Assembly (NCBI GenBank): GCA_027625915.1
Contig: JANTQA010000012.1
Location: 7,896,501 to 7,960,500, forward strand
Length of the DNA stretch: 64,000 nucleotides
DNA from: Anaeramoeba flamelloides
Taxonomy: Eukaryota; Metamonada; Anaeramoebidae
Direction of reading: 5' to 3'
The notes under the pieces: model-generated
What the model saw: the letters and a program-made list of their open reading frames with translations, nothing else
The model's database searches: none
What the model was told of the DNA's origin: nothing
Position numbers and translations under genes: made by a program
Part shown: positions 12,801 to 25,000 of the stretch, one piece after another
How positions within the stretch are numbered: position 1 is the first letter of the stretch
How the letters are laid out: each line of letters begins with the position of its first letter

Positions 12801-14450
12801 TTAAATAAACAATTGGTCAGACAAAATGCAATAATTACTTTGGACTTTGAATACATCTTTGATGCTGATACCTTCTTCAACGAAGATGGAATGGAACTTA
12901 CCTATAGTGCATCTAGGAAGGGAACAAGCGATTTACCTAGCTGGCTACAGTTCAATTCAAATAACCGAACCTTTTCAGGAAAACCTGAAAATGACTTATG
13001 TGATTCCATATATGAGATTATTGTTGTTGCAGATGATGAGTGTAACACTGATTCAGGCTCATTTTATTTAGAAGTCAGAAACAGAAAGCCCGTAAGAGAA
13101 AAAGACTTTAAAGATCATTCAATTGAAGTTTTTGAGATTATTGATTATACAATCCCCGAAGAGAGCTTTAGTGATCCTGATGGGCAAGAACTCTCTTTAA
13201 AGGCGGAACTAGCAGAAAGTGATTCAAGAGAATGGCCCAGTTGGTTGGAGTTTAATGAAAAAAGTGGAAGATTCTATGGGAACGCAACCAGTTGTGGAGA
13301 TCCTTATGTAATTGTTGTTTCTGGAGCTGATACCTGTTTAGATGAAATTTCTGGCAATTGGACATTAACAATTTTGGATGATCCACCACAAGCCTTGAAG
13401 CCTTTCGAAGATCAAACATTTTTTGTGAATGCGTTTAATAGTTACCAATTTGATAATGGTACCTTTATTGATCCAAATGGTTATGCTTTAACCTATGAGG
13501 CATCGTTATCAAATGGCGAGCCGTTACCTGATTGGTTGGAATTTGATTCAGCAAATCGAAGATTCACTGGGACTGCATCTGGGTGCACTCAAATTTTCAC
13601 AGTGAAAGTAACAGCTATTGACAAATGTACTTCCACTATTTCACAAAATTTCGAAATTTCTCTTGTTAATAATCCGATTTATGTTGATGAGGGGTTAGTT
13701 GATCAAGAAATGAATGGTAATTTAATTTTTAATTATACATTTGCACTTGATGCCTTTGGTGATAATGATGGTGAAAATAAAAATTATAATTATTCATTTG
13801 AATTTATTGAGCCCAAAGATAAAAAACCTAGTTGGCTAATATTCCAATCCAAAAATCGAAGATTTCTTGGCAATACCCCAAATGAAGATTTAAATTATAA
13901 AATCAAAGTTTATGCCTCAGATAGTTGTGGTTCAATAAAAGCATCTTCAACTTTTAAAATCAAAATTACTGAAATGGATTACACTACAAGTAGTCATAAT
14001 GAAAATACCTCATTATCAGCTGGAATAATTTTGTTAATATCCATTCTTTCAATTATCATTGTTCTTTGCTTGGTTTTATTTATTTTTTATAGATACCATT
14101 TACAAAGAAAATACCAAAAATTATGGGATGGCAAGGGTGAATTTTTCACTGCCAAATTACCTGAAGATGATTTAAAACATTCTGGAGATTCAAATAATTC
14201 AGAAGATTCATCTACTTCGTCATCTTCCCCAGACTTGGAATCAAATTCCGATATTGAATTAAACAATACAAATAACCAAGGTGATGAAACTAATCAATTA
14301 AATAATACTAACATATTAAATCATGATATACTATCAGATATTCAAGTCTCAGATTTGTCCAATGAATCGGATTTATTAAAAACAGAGTCATCTGACCATT
14401 CATCTTCTTCATCTACTTCATCTTTCTTTGATAATTCTTCAAATAATTAA
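6827..14450 (+). CDS. Receptor 1: propeller + nine CADG domains, type I membrane protein
   Basis: Two exons, 6827–6884 and 10243–14450, join in phase 1 (G|TT) across a 3,358-bp GT–AG intron to give 1,421 residues. The first exon encodes MPNRILLVIFISLILINFK, a signal peptide. Residues ~25–378 hold seven repeats of ~45–50 residues with cores such as FPDGKFLVTW and FDDGTAIVIW, predicted here as a seven-bladed beta-propeller. Residues ~379–1265 hold nine ~97-residue dystroglycan-type cadherin-like (CADG/He_PIG) domains with the signatures DPEN..LTY, LPDWL, RTFSG and KVTASDGC. A hydrophobic helix (about 14025–14090) is followed by basic FYRYHLQRKYQ, then a ~110-residue acidic Ser/Asn-rich tail. 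The layout points to a cell-surface adhesion or recognition receptor; its ligand is unknown. The large exon has no in-frame ATG before 10413, so a start at 10413 would lose the signal peptide. AATAAA lies at 14543. Confidence 0.85.
7690..8520 (+). repeat. Dispersed repeat A, copy 1 (inside receptor 1 intron)
   Basis: This lies within the block of receptor 1's intron that receptor 2 lacks, and is similar along its length to 39650–40625. Shared anchors include ataataacagtct, agagataaatct, aaaaacaattaataa and cgaacagttcttatttat, in the same order and orientation. No coding sequence was seen. It is probably an old non-autonomous mobile element or segmental copy; no clear terminal repeats or target-site duplication were identified. 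Confidence 0.65.
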
Positions 14451-14542
14451 TACCTTTTGCAATTTTTTTTAAAATATATAATTTCTTTTTCTGTTTTATT
14501 TTAAAACTAATTTATATTTGTTTTTATTTTTTTTTAACACTT

Positions 14543-14548
14543 AATAAA
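14543..14548 (+). terminator. Polyadenylation signal of receptor 1
   Basis: AATAAA 93 bp after the stop codon, within 3' UTR sequence conserved in the paralog at 27996–28001. Confidence 0.6.
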
Positions 14549-14570
14549 TAAAAATTCATATTTTTTTAAT

Positions 14571-17500
14571 TTATTCATTATTTTTTTTGATTTTATTTCC
14601 TTTTTGCTTATTAAGAGACTTTGCTTTTTTTTTATATTTTTTTTATTTTTTTCATTTTATTTGGATACAAATGATTACATATAAAAATATTAATACAAAG
14701 TAACTTAAACCTAGTTTAATGTTGGAGTTTGGAAAAATAGAAATGAGGTTTTGATGATATCATCTATTATCATGAATATAACAATTAATTAGTGATAATA
14801 TTAAAAAAATTGGCGTTTAGTCGTACTTTATCACGAAAAATTATAAAATCGCGATATTCAATATTATAAAATTAATTATTGAGAAAAAAAGAAAAATTAT
14901 TTTTTTTGAAATCAACTTAACAAAAATCTCAAGTAACTTTAAAAAAATCTCTTGACTTTTACAACACTTTTCAACCTTCAAAATCTTAGAAAGTGTTTAC
15001 AAGTGTCGTAAAGTTTCTCCAAGTGTTTGAAAGACAGAAAACTTTTATAAAGGGAACTGTTTATCGAAGAAATTAAAAAAAATTATTTATATTTCATTTT
15101 TTTTTAACAAAAAGTAAAATCTCAAAGGAAATTTAAGATCAAACTAATAATACCCGATTTCAAGAATATCTTTAATACAAGATAGATGTGTTTATGTGGA
15201 ATGTAGTCATTTACCTTCGCAATTTAAAATAACAAAAAGAGTAAAGAGTAATATTCTTTCTTATAGGTGATCAATTAAACAAAAAAATTCTAAGTTCTAG
15301 TTGTGTTTTCTGCCCAATATAAAGATATTATTTGAATGAGAAAAATAATAAGAAAAAAACAATTGTACAAAAAATCATAATAATTTGTGATAATATGGCT
15401 AGGTTGTAGTGAAAACTTTTGAAAAGTTATCACCACTCCTTTCAACTCTCCTAGAATATCGAAAATATATTCACCCGAGAGTAAATTTCTTATAGGGTGG
15501 GTAAAAGGTTTGTTTTTTAGAAACTCTTTTATTAAGCGCAATTTACAACACTAAAATTCAGTGAAAAAATTTTTATTTATCGTCAGTTTATATTGTTGTT
15601 GATCTAAAGGATTGGATAGGTTGGTCAACCAAATCAAAAGAAAATACAATAAAACTCTTTGATCTGATAGTTAATAGTAAACCCCAATTCAAAAATTTTA
15701 ACACACCAAAATTCGATTTGTGAAAAAAAAAACTTATTTAATCAATTCAAGAATAAATACCAAATTAGAACCATTCACTAATTGAAATTTTAACACTTGT
15801 TTATAAATTACAATACTCACAAAACAATAAATAAATAATTATCAATACAAATAAATCATCGGTGTGTTAAAAATTTTGGAGAGAGCAAAACAAAAAAATT
15901 GATTAGTAAATTTGTTGAAATTCTATTAGGAATATTGATCGATCAAATGGTTATATACTACCAACTAATTTTATTTGAGTTCTTCTATTTGGAACAACTT
16001 GGCTTTAACCTAATATCAATAGTTGAAAAAATTATTGATCTAACGAAGCAAATTACATAATTCAAACAATGAAATGAAAACAAAAACAAAAAGATGAAAA
16101 AATGATTTTCAGATTTTACAAAAATCAAAATTATCTCCAATTTCAATGAAATTGTATTATTGTGATTGTTTGTAACGTTTTAGCTGTGTCAAAAAATTTG
16201 AATTTTAGTTTATTAAATATTTTTTTTGTTCGTTTTTCAAAAGAATAACTTTTTTTTACCTATTTTATTTTTTGATTAAAATAATTTATTTATAAAAATA
16301 TTACTGAATTAGACCAAAACACCAACAAAAATTATACTGAGACTATTTTTTAATTTTAATATTTTGACATTTATCACGATTTTTATTTAATTCTTATCAT
16401 TTTATAGAATTTCGCAATTTGTCATATTATCGTAATAATATTGAATATGGCCATTTTCTAAAATATCACGATTTGATAGAATTATCTCGATTTTTGTAAC
16501 TTTATAGTGAATTAAGCATGATATCATCAAAAAATCTAATAAATAGATATTTTTTTTTTCATTTTTAATTTTTCATGTTTCCAAATTTTTAGAATTATTT
16601 ATATAGAAATTCCAAAAATTTTTAGCATAAAGTAATTAAAAAAAAAACATTATTTTGTTAAAAAATTAAATTGATATTAAAAAGAAATTTAAAATTTTCA
16701 GAACTCAAAATATCAAAGGATTTTAACAACTTATTGTTTTTCTTTTTTTACCTTAATAAAATATTTTACAGAATTTTTTTTTACCAGTTAATCAAAAAAA
16801 AATATATTATCATCTTTTTAATTGTTTTTACAAGTGTGTTATTGTTCCAAAAAAAAAAGTTTTAATTTTATTAATTTTACTAATTTAAATTGGATTTGAC
16901 AACTGATCTATAATAATTAAGGAAGTTGAATATTATTTTGTTAAAATAAAAGCAGGAATTCTACAATAAAAAATTTTATTTTTAAAGTTATTTAATGAAA
17001 AGCAGATTATAATATTATATTGTACATTTTTTTGTATAACTGGTTTTTTTCTTGTTTTTGAGTATTTGAATGTACTTCCTTAAATATAATTTATTTAATT
17101 CCCTCATTCAATATGAAAAAAAAAATTCTAGGATATAATTTTGAGATAGGAACAAAATTTAAACTATTTAAAATATCTTAAAGTAGATCGAAAAAAAACT
17201 TGTAAAATGATATTTTTATTATATCAATTTATTATTTATGTGCAAAAAAAGTAAAAAAAAAGTAAAAAAATAGTATTTCAAAAAGTTTTTTGATTAATAA
17301 AAATCAAACGAATAACAATAAAATTAAAAAATTTTGTTTTCGAATGTTCTTTGAAAATTGTAAAAAAAAAAGTGAAAATTTTGACTGTATCCTTTTGACC
17401 CCTTAAACCTTTGAAAGCTTGACAAAAATTAATTAAAGAGCCTGGAAAGAGTTGGATTAAAACAAATACTAAGAATCTTTAAAGTATGGTTTCGAGTATG

Positions 17501-20245
17501 CACCATGTATACGTACAAGATAGAAAGGTAAAGAAGGATGGTTACAAAATTACAACACGAAAGTTGAATTAAGACTTTTACGGTTTCGGTTAGTTGATTA
17601 GAGAATGGGAGTTGAGAATAATATTAAGTAAGAGTACATAGACAATAGTGAACCTACTTGTTAACTTTTTTAGGATTCACTCTTAAGGGAGAAATAACTA
17701 GATTACATGTCCTTGGATAAACTGTTTATGATAAAGTTAGATTAGATTAATCTTTGAAGGAATTAAAGACTGAGAATTGTGTTGGGGATAATACAACTTC
17801 GCCATGAAAAAAAGAAGAATTAAGGTTATTTAGTAATTGCAAGGAGAAGAATCAGATGATCTTCTAGTATTTACCCCCCGGGTTTATGGAAACCCCCACT
17901 TACTTACCAATAGGAGAATGTTTCAACTTACAACCTAGACATTTAACTTAATATATAAACTAAATTATATCATAAATTGGCAAATTTTTTTTGAATTTTT
18001 TTTTTACTTTTTTTTATTTTATTTTTAGATGAAAATTAAATAGTTATAGTGTGTAGAACTGAATATTAAAATAGTAATTTTTTTATTATAATCGAAAACT
18101 TCAATTTATAAAAATATTTATTTTCAAAATTTAATATTTAATTGGCCAATGATTTTGTAATATACAGCGATCAAAATAATACGTGCGTAAAAACTATAAT
18201 CTGTTTTTCAAAATATAATCCGTGATTTTTTTTTCTTCTTGTTTCAAGGCAACATCCAATTTACTACCCAATAGTATACCTAAGTTCAAATCAATTTTGA
18301 TCGTAAACATCTGGAGATTTTCAGTAAAATTTAAATTATTCATGTAATCTGTTGAAGATTTTTCTTAATTTTCTCAATAATTTTGAAATGATTTTTTTTG
18401 ATCGATGATTAAAATTTTCTAAAAAATTTACTCTATTTTTTGAGATAATTTTGCAATTTGATCTTTCATTTTTTGGATTTCTTTTTTAATAATAGAACTT
18501 TAAGAAACGAAGTCTTATTTATTTAGGGTTTATTATCAGTTTCTTTGATTGGTTGATATATAGTGTGTTCCTATAACAAAAAAACACCTTTTAATTTTGA
18601 AACACGCATTAAATTTTTTTGCACACTTTATTTTGACTTCAGATCTTTAGAAGTGTAAGAAAGGTTCATTCAAATGATCGCAAGCATTCCCCAAAAGCAA
18701 TTGAAGAATAGGTAATCGAAATGGGACCTTTGAGTGAAACATTTTGATCTTGATTATTTTTCTATAAGTCCTTCAGAACAGTTTCCACATGAACTATTTT
18801 CCCATGACTAGCCGCTTATTTTGAGTTTAAAAGGAATTAATCAAGATTTTGAAAATCATTTAAAGTCTTTTTTCAAGTATGAAAAAACAGTAGTTTATGT
18901 TACGAAGCAAAAGGGTCAAAAATTCAGAGAATTATAAAAATCGGTATTAAAAATGGAAAACAATTCACCATTACAAGACTTACTAATAGATGAAGTTTTC
19001 AAATACAATTTGAAATTTTTTGAAAAGAAAAGAAAAGAAAGAGATCTTTTAATTTACAAAATAAAAATAAAAATACAAATTTTTTGAAGGAAATTGAATA
19101 GAAGTTCTTGAGTTTGTTGTGTAACTATTTGCCTTTCAATAAAAAAAATACCCAAACAATAAAGTAACAAAAATACAAGAGCAAAAGTGTAAAAAATAAT
19201 AAATTTTATTTTTTGGTTCAAGATCTCATTTACTTCAAATTTCAAGTGTTTGTTCTCTCATCCCAAGTAACTTTTGTTTTATAATTGGGATCTTAATACT
19301 ATTTTTTTTTCCTTTTGGGAATTAAAAAAAATTAGAAAAAGAACTTTGCGAACAAGTTTAAAAATAAAAACCCCATAGTTTTGCTTCTTTTTTTTATTAC
19401 TTCCTCACACAAAAGTTTAAAAAGACCATTCATCAAATAAAAATTCATCTTTTTTATTGATACAATTATAATCAATCTATGTTCTCTCAAAATTGTCTAG
19501 AATTAATACTCTTTTTTTTGATATTGGTATTTGAATAACAAAGGGTTCCATATTTTCTCTTCATTTACCTTATCCTTTTTTTTCTTTTTCTAGTTAATTT
19601 CCAAAGATAAAATTTGAAAATTATAAACTCTATTTATTTGTTTGGTATTTTTTCTTCAAACAATTTTGTAAACTTAGAATCCTAACTGGGTACTCCAGCT
19701 TGAAAAAATGAGATTGAGTTGAAATTTTCTCCCCTTGAAATTTCAAAGGAAATAAAAGTATTTTTTAATTTTTTGTAAATTTGAGAAAAAACGATTTCCA
19801 ACAGTTACATTACCTCATGTGATTGTTTAGAGTTAATATTGAATTCCACAAACACTAAGAAAATCACAATCCCTATAAATACTTGCAAGTATTTTTAAGA
19901 ATATTCGGACTGTACCTTTGAAAGTTTTCAGTTTTCGATCTACTCTCATATTTTTTCAAATTTCCAAACTTTTCAAAAGTTTTTTTTAGTTCCTAAAAAG
20001 GGTAACAAATTTGTTTTAAAAAAAGAGAATATTTAAAATTTAATTAATGTTATTCTAAATAAAAATATTTGTTTACTATCAAAATCTAATTAACTGATTT
20101 TAATGAAAACCGAAAAGAGTAAAGTTATTTAAAGTACTTTTTTTGAAAAGTTGGGTTAATAAAATTTTCTAAATTTGGAAAATTTCAAAAAAAAAGTGAG
20201 TTGTTGACAAAGAGAATTTATACTCTAATCTGTTCAACTATTTTT
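14571..20245. other. Spacer between the two receptor genes
   Basis: About 5.7 kb with no convincing exon. Mostly A/T runs. One stretch, ~17400–17960, has clearly more G/C than its surroundings (listed separately). A short motif near 17070–17084 resembles an end of the TIR element at 46164–47374. Confidence 0.5.
17400..17960. other. Compositionally distinct island, unidentified
   Basis: This ~560-bp stretch is much less A/T-biased than the flanking spacer and includes rare C/G runs (taccccccgggttt). Neither strand gives a long open frame or a domain I recognise. It may be a decayed gene or mobile-element fragment, or a recent insertion. Function unknown. Confidence 0.4.
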
Positions 20246-20275
20246 GATCATTTATATTTTTTATTTTTTTACTTT

Positions 20276-20333
20276 ATGCCAAATCGAATTCTTTTAGTGA
20301 TTTTTATTTCCCTAATTTTAATCAACTTTAAAG
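20276..20333 (+). other. Signal-peptide exon of receptor 2
   Basis: Identical in sequence to 6827–6884, including the donor GTAAATAACTG. It is followed by an intron homologous to that of receptor 1, except for copy-specific insertions. The reading phase (one base over) fits the acceptor at 23694. Confidence 0.8.
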
Positions 20334-22016
20334 GTAAATAACTGCTTTTTTTTTTTATTTTGTGTTTCTTTCTACAAATAATCTTTGAGATAATTTGATT
20401 TTCAAACAACCAAATGCTTTGGTGTAATAAAAAAAAAAAAAAAAAAAAGAAAAAAGATCTTTTTTTAAAATCGATTTGAAAGTATGGAGTAACAAATCAA
20501 TTAAAAAATATGTGATTAATGAAACTCAAAAGATTGAGTCAAATAGGTTGAAAAACACTTTTGAAAACTATTTGTTCTCATTTTTAAAAAATTAGTTCAA
20601 AAACAATCACAATTGTCTTTTTGTCTTTTGAAAAATAAAAAAATCAAAAACCATTTATTTTTGTGCTTTTAATTCTGAACAACACCTTTTCAAACAAGTG
20701 TTAGTTCCAAAAAAGTGTTTCAAAGAAGCCCAAAAAATAGTTCTTTTTGAGATCTTTCGCTTTTTTGTCAAGTTTTGTTTAATTCTTCACATCTAAGAAA
20801 TGATTTGATTTTCTCTTTTTTTTTTTTTTTTTTTTGTCTTAAAGACAAATAAATTTTCTTTGCTTCCCCAATTTAGTTTTTGAAACAAATTGTAAAAAAA
20901 AAAAGAGACTTTAACAACAAAACTTATTCGTACAAAATTTTTTGTCACTAATTCAGAAAGAAGGCATTTTTTGAAACAAAGTTTAAGAAAATTGTCAAAT
21001 TTGAATTTTTTATTAAATTCCTTTTTTTTTTTTATATTGTATGAAATTAAACAAAAGTCTCTTTTTTTATGATAGGGCATTTATAAAAAAAATGAAATTT
21101 GGGGATGAGTATGATCTACTCCTCAATTTAAATTTTGGAACTTTTTCACTCAAAAAAAAAAAAAAACAATTCAAAAATCTCTTTTTGGAAAATATCATTA
21201 ATTTTCCGATCAAATCATGTTTTTAATTCCAACACAACAAATACAAAAGAAAATTTACCTTTTTTTTACTTCAGATCCTTAATTTGTCTTATCTGGTAAT
21301 CTTTCTTAATAAAAAAAAAAAAAAATTAATTTCTCTGTTGATATTTCAAATTTAAACAGAATAAAATTTGCACTCTTTTTCTTTTTTTTTTTTTTCAATT
21401 GTTCAAAATACCTTTCATTTAGGGTTTATTGTAAATCCAAAAATTAATGTAACACAAACAATAAAAAGATCCTACCAAAATCAAAATGGATCCAAATTAC
21501 AAGATATTTCTTGGAAAATTTATTGGTAAAAAAACCACAAAAAAGACTGTAAAAATTTTTTCCTAATTACAATTCAAATACCAACAATTAAAATAAAATT
21601 GATCGATTTTTAAAGGATATGAGAATAATCACAATATGAATAAAAATGATAATCGTAACCATAAACTTTAGTATAGTATTAAAACCAAACTCTTGGTAAC
21701 GATTCTTTAAATTTAAAAAATTTGCTTGTTTTGAAAAAAAAAATAATTTTTTTTTTATTATTTTTTTTTAGACTTTTTCTTTCAAACAAACAATTGTAAT
21801 TTGAGATGACACAATTAAAATCCAATTTGTTATCTATTTTTATTTCTTCTATTTTTTATACCAATAAATGAGAAAGAATTCATATATATATATATATATA
21901 TAATTCCATCACATTTCTAAAATTCATTGAGCTCATTTAAATAATAATTCAATTAAAAAAAACCGTAAAGATCATGAGTCTAATGAGGATTATGCTTACT
22001 GATAAAATCAATTTGA

Positions 22017-22049
<33 letters not shown>

Positions 22050-25000
22050 GAAAAACATTTTATCAAATTTTCATAACTCTGTAATTTTTGAAAACAAAAA
22101 CGAAAACACAAAAACTCAAAAAAAAGAACAAAAACTCAAAAAAAAAGAAAAAATCAAAGAACAAAACTTTGATTTTTGTTCTCAATAAATTTGATTTATA
22201 ATTTTTTAAACATCTTTCAAATTGAAAACTACAATTACTCGTTGAGTTTTCAAAATACAATACTAACAACAAATCAAATTTCGCTTTTTTTTTTTCATTT
22301 TTTTTTATGGGAATGAGAAGTGGTGGAAAAGGCTAACATAAAAAAATAATGAATAAAAATCAACTTCAAAATTTAATTTTATCAAACAGCCAATTATCTA
22401 TTAGATCTAAAAAAAGATGAGAACTGAATTGGTGTTATTTCTGATGAATTAATAATTTGAACTGAATAAAAAATTAAAAAAAATCAAAATATTCAATCAT
22501 CAAAGAAAAAAAAATATTTGGCTGAAAAAACGAAAAAAATTGACATAAATATTCCAATTAAAAAAAAAATTATAAAACCAAAAAAAAAAAGAATAAATAA
22601 ATAAAAATATTTCAATTAGATATTTATTTCTTCGCAAAAAAAGTAGTATTTTTTACTAATGTGAAAAAAAAAATATTGAGTGAATTTTTCTCTCTCCAAA
22701 ATTAGTACTATGATAGTGCTAACTTCTCATGGATTATTAATCACATTATTTTTTAAAATCAAAAAAAAAAATATTTTGACTATTTTTTTGGTGACTTTCT
22801 CCGATTCCCTAAAAAATGATACCAATACTTTACCCTTTGCCCAAAGTCTTCACTGTTTGATTTTGTTTTCATTAGATATTTTTTAAAAATATCTAATGAT
22901 TCACTCGACATTTCATTTTTTTTAAATTACTTACATGTTTATTTGTTTGTATTTTTTGCAAAGATCTCAAAAGTGAAAATTTTTAACTATCTTTGTTCAA
23001 ATAAATCACTTTAAAATTTTCAACCAAATAGAAGTCAAAAAAGTCCAAAAAGATGATCTTTCAACAACTGTCAAAAATAAAACCAAAATCCAAAAGAAAA
23101 AAAAATGAAGTGCCAAAAAATGTTTTTTAAAACAGTTCAGGAAACAGTTAAACTAACAATTTCCAACTGTTATCTCGATTATCAAACAAACTTTTTTTTG
23201 TTCTACATTTTTAATTTGACACAAAAAAAAGAAAAAAAAATAATCCATCTTAATTTTACTATTTGTTTCTTGGTTGTTATTCCTCTTGTCTTGATTTTCA
23301 CATTTTTTGGCTGAATTCAATAAAATATCTTATGGTATTCACCACTCTCTTGCTCCTCCAATCTGCATATTATTTTTTAACCACTCGAGAACCAAAATTG
23401 GAGATATTTTTTCTATTCTTTCTCTCTGGAAATCGTAATCTTTACACTCAAGCTAAAGCTCTCGTAAAGATTACTATTTCTCTCAAGACAAAAAGAAAAA
23501 ATATCTCCAATTTTGGATCTACTCGTGAAAATAATATGCATATTTCCTCGCGATAGAATGAATAACAACAGAAATAAAAAAAATAAATTCAAATCAAAAA
23601 TATATTCAACCAAAAATATTCAAAAAATAAAAATAAATTAAATAATATCTAAAAATACCCAACCAAAAATAAAATAAATAAAAACACAAAAAAGTTCAAA
23701 ATGATTGCACTCCAACATATGTATCCTCGCCAGCAACAATTGAAACTTTAAGTGGCATCCAATCAAACCCTGATGTCTCGATTTCACCAACTGATGGCTC
23801 GATTGTTATTGTATACGAAGACTATTCGGTTGATAATGATGATTCTGAGATTGGATGTACCATTATGAATTCAAATTGGGAGGTTCAAAAAACAAGGTTT
23901 CTAATTAATAGCGAAACAACAAATAACCAAATGCATCCAAGAGTGGCACATTTCCCCGATGGGAAATTCCTTGTTACTTGGATTAGTGTAAGTGATTATG
24001 AGATCCATGGAAGGGTTATGTTGCAGGATGGAATGTCTTCTTCAGGTGAATTTACGATTTCAAAGGATAGTGGTAATTGCAGCAATTTGGAAATCTCGAT
24101 GTTTGATGATGGAACTGCAATTGTTGTTTGGACACTGACAAGTAGTTACTTTAAAGGGAGATTTGTCTATTCAGATGCAACGATGAGTTCAGAAGAGTTT
24201 ACTTTAAGAGAAAAATATGCAACAATTGATAAACCAGCTGTTGATGTTTCAACAGATCAAAATTCATTTTTTGCCTTTACTAATACGGGAAAGAAGCTAT
24301 ATGGGTCCCAATTTTCAAAAAATGATGGCTCTTTGATTACAGATTTTGAAAAACTTTTGAATAAGAAGGGGTACTCTCCAGGTGTTGTTTCGCTACCGAA
24401 TGACGATATGATCTTTTCAACTCGGAATAGTGAAGAAGCATCTAAGCTTTTTACAAGGTTTTTTAATCAAACCGCAATTGTAAACTCAACAAAAGTTGAA
24501 GGTAATTCGAATAACAACTACCCGTCCATTGCCAAAGGAAGAGACTATGTAATTGTTGTTGGCTATGTAAGCAATTATAACGAAACTGTGGGTAATTATC
24601 TTATTGACATGTATAATAACCAACTAGTTAATGACTGGGATGTTTATTCAAATACTACCTGTCAAGATGTAAGTGTGGTAGCATATGATACTGTTTACAG
24701 TGTTGTTTGGAAAAGAGATGATGACATTTATGGTGTCAAATATAATTTCCAATATCCAAATTATATTAGCGGATTGGATGATATATCGAAACAAATTGAT
24801 GAAGAATTTACCTTTGATTTTGCATTTAATGACCCAGAATCTGTTGGATTAACTTATGAAGTCAAACTCGCTGATGGATCTGATTTACCCGATTGGATTA
24901 CTCATAGTCCCTCAAATAGTACACAAATTACAGGAACAACAACCACAGAATTAAGTGAATGTAATACTCAAACTTTTGAATTTACAGTTACCACAAGCAA

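Larger units (their letters stand above)
6797..14570 (+). repeat. Segmental duplication, copy 1 (receptor 1 unit)
   Basis: Sequence from about 6797 to 14570 is repeated in the same orientation at about 20246–28020. It covers ~30 bp of leader, the signal exon, most of the intron, the large exon and the 3' UTR through the AATAAA. Offsets are 13,449 at the start and 13,453 at the polyadenylation signal. Upstream of 6797/20246 and downstream of ~14570/28020 the two copies stop matching by eye. The duplication is recent enough that non-coding intron blocks still align. Confidence 0.85.

Noticed and set aside
15780-16180. Possible repeat shared with 28640–29050
   Set aside because: A few short words match in order (ttgttgaaatt, aaaatcaaaattat), but the spacing does not fit the receptor duplication. 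Similarity this low is expected in A/T-rich DNA.
23413-23613. Overlapping ORFs on both strands in receptor 2's intron
   Set aside because: Both arise from the foldback palindrome and are absent from the paralog.
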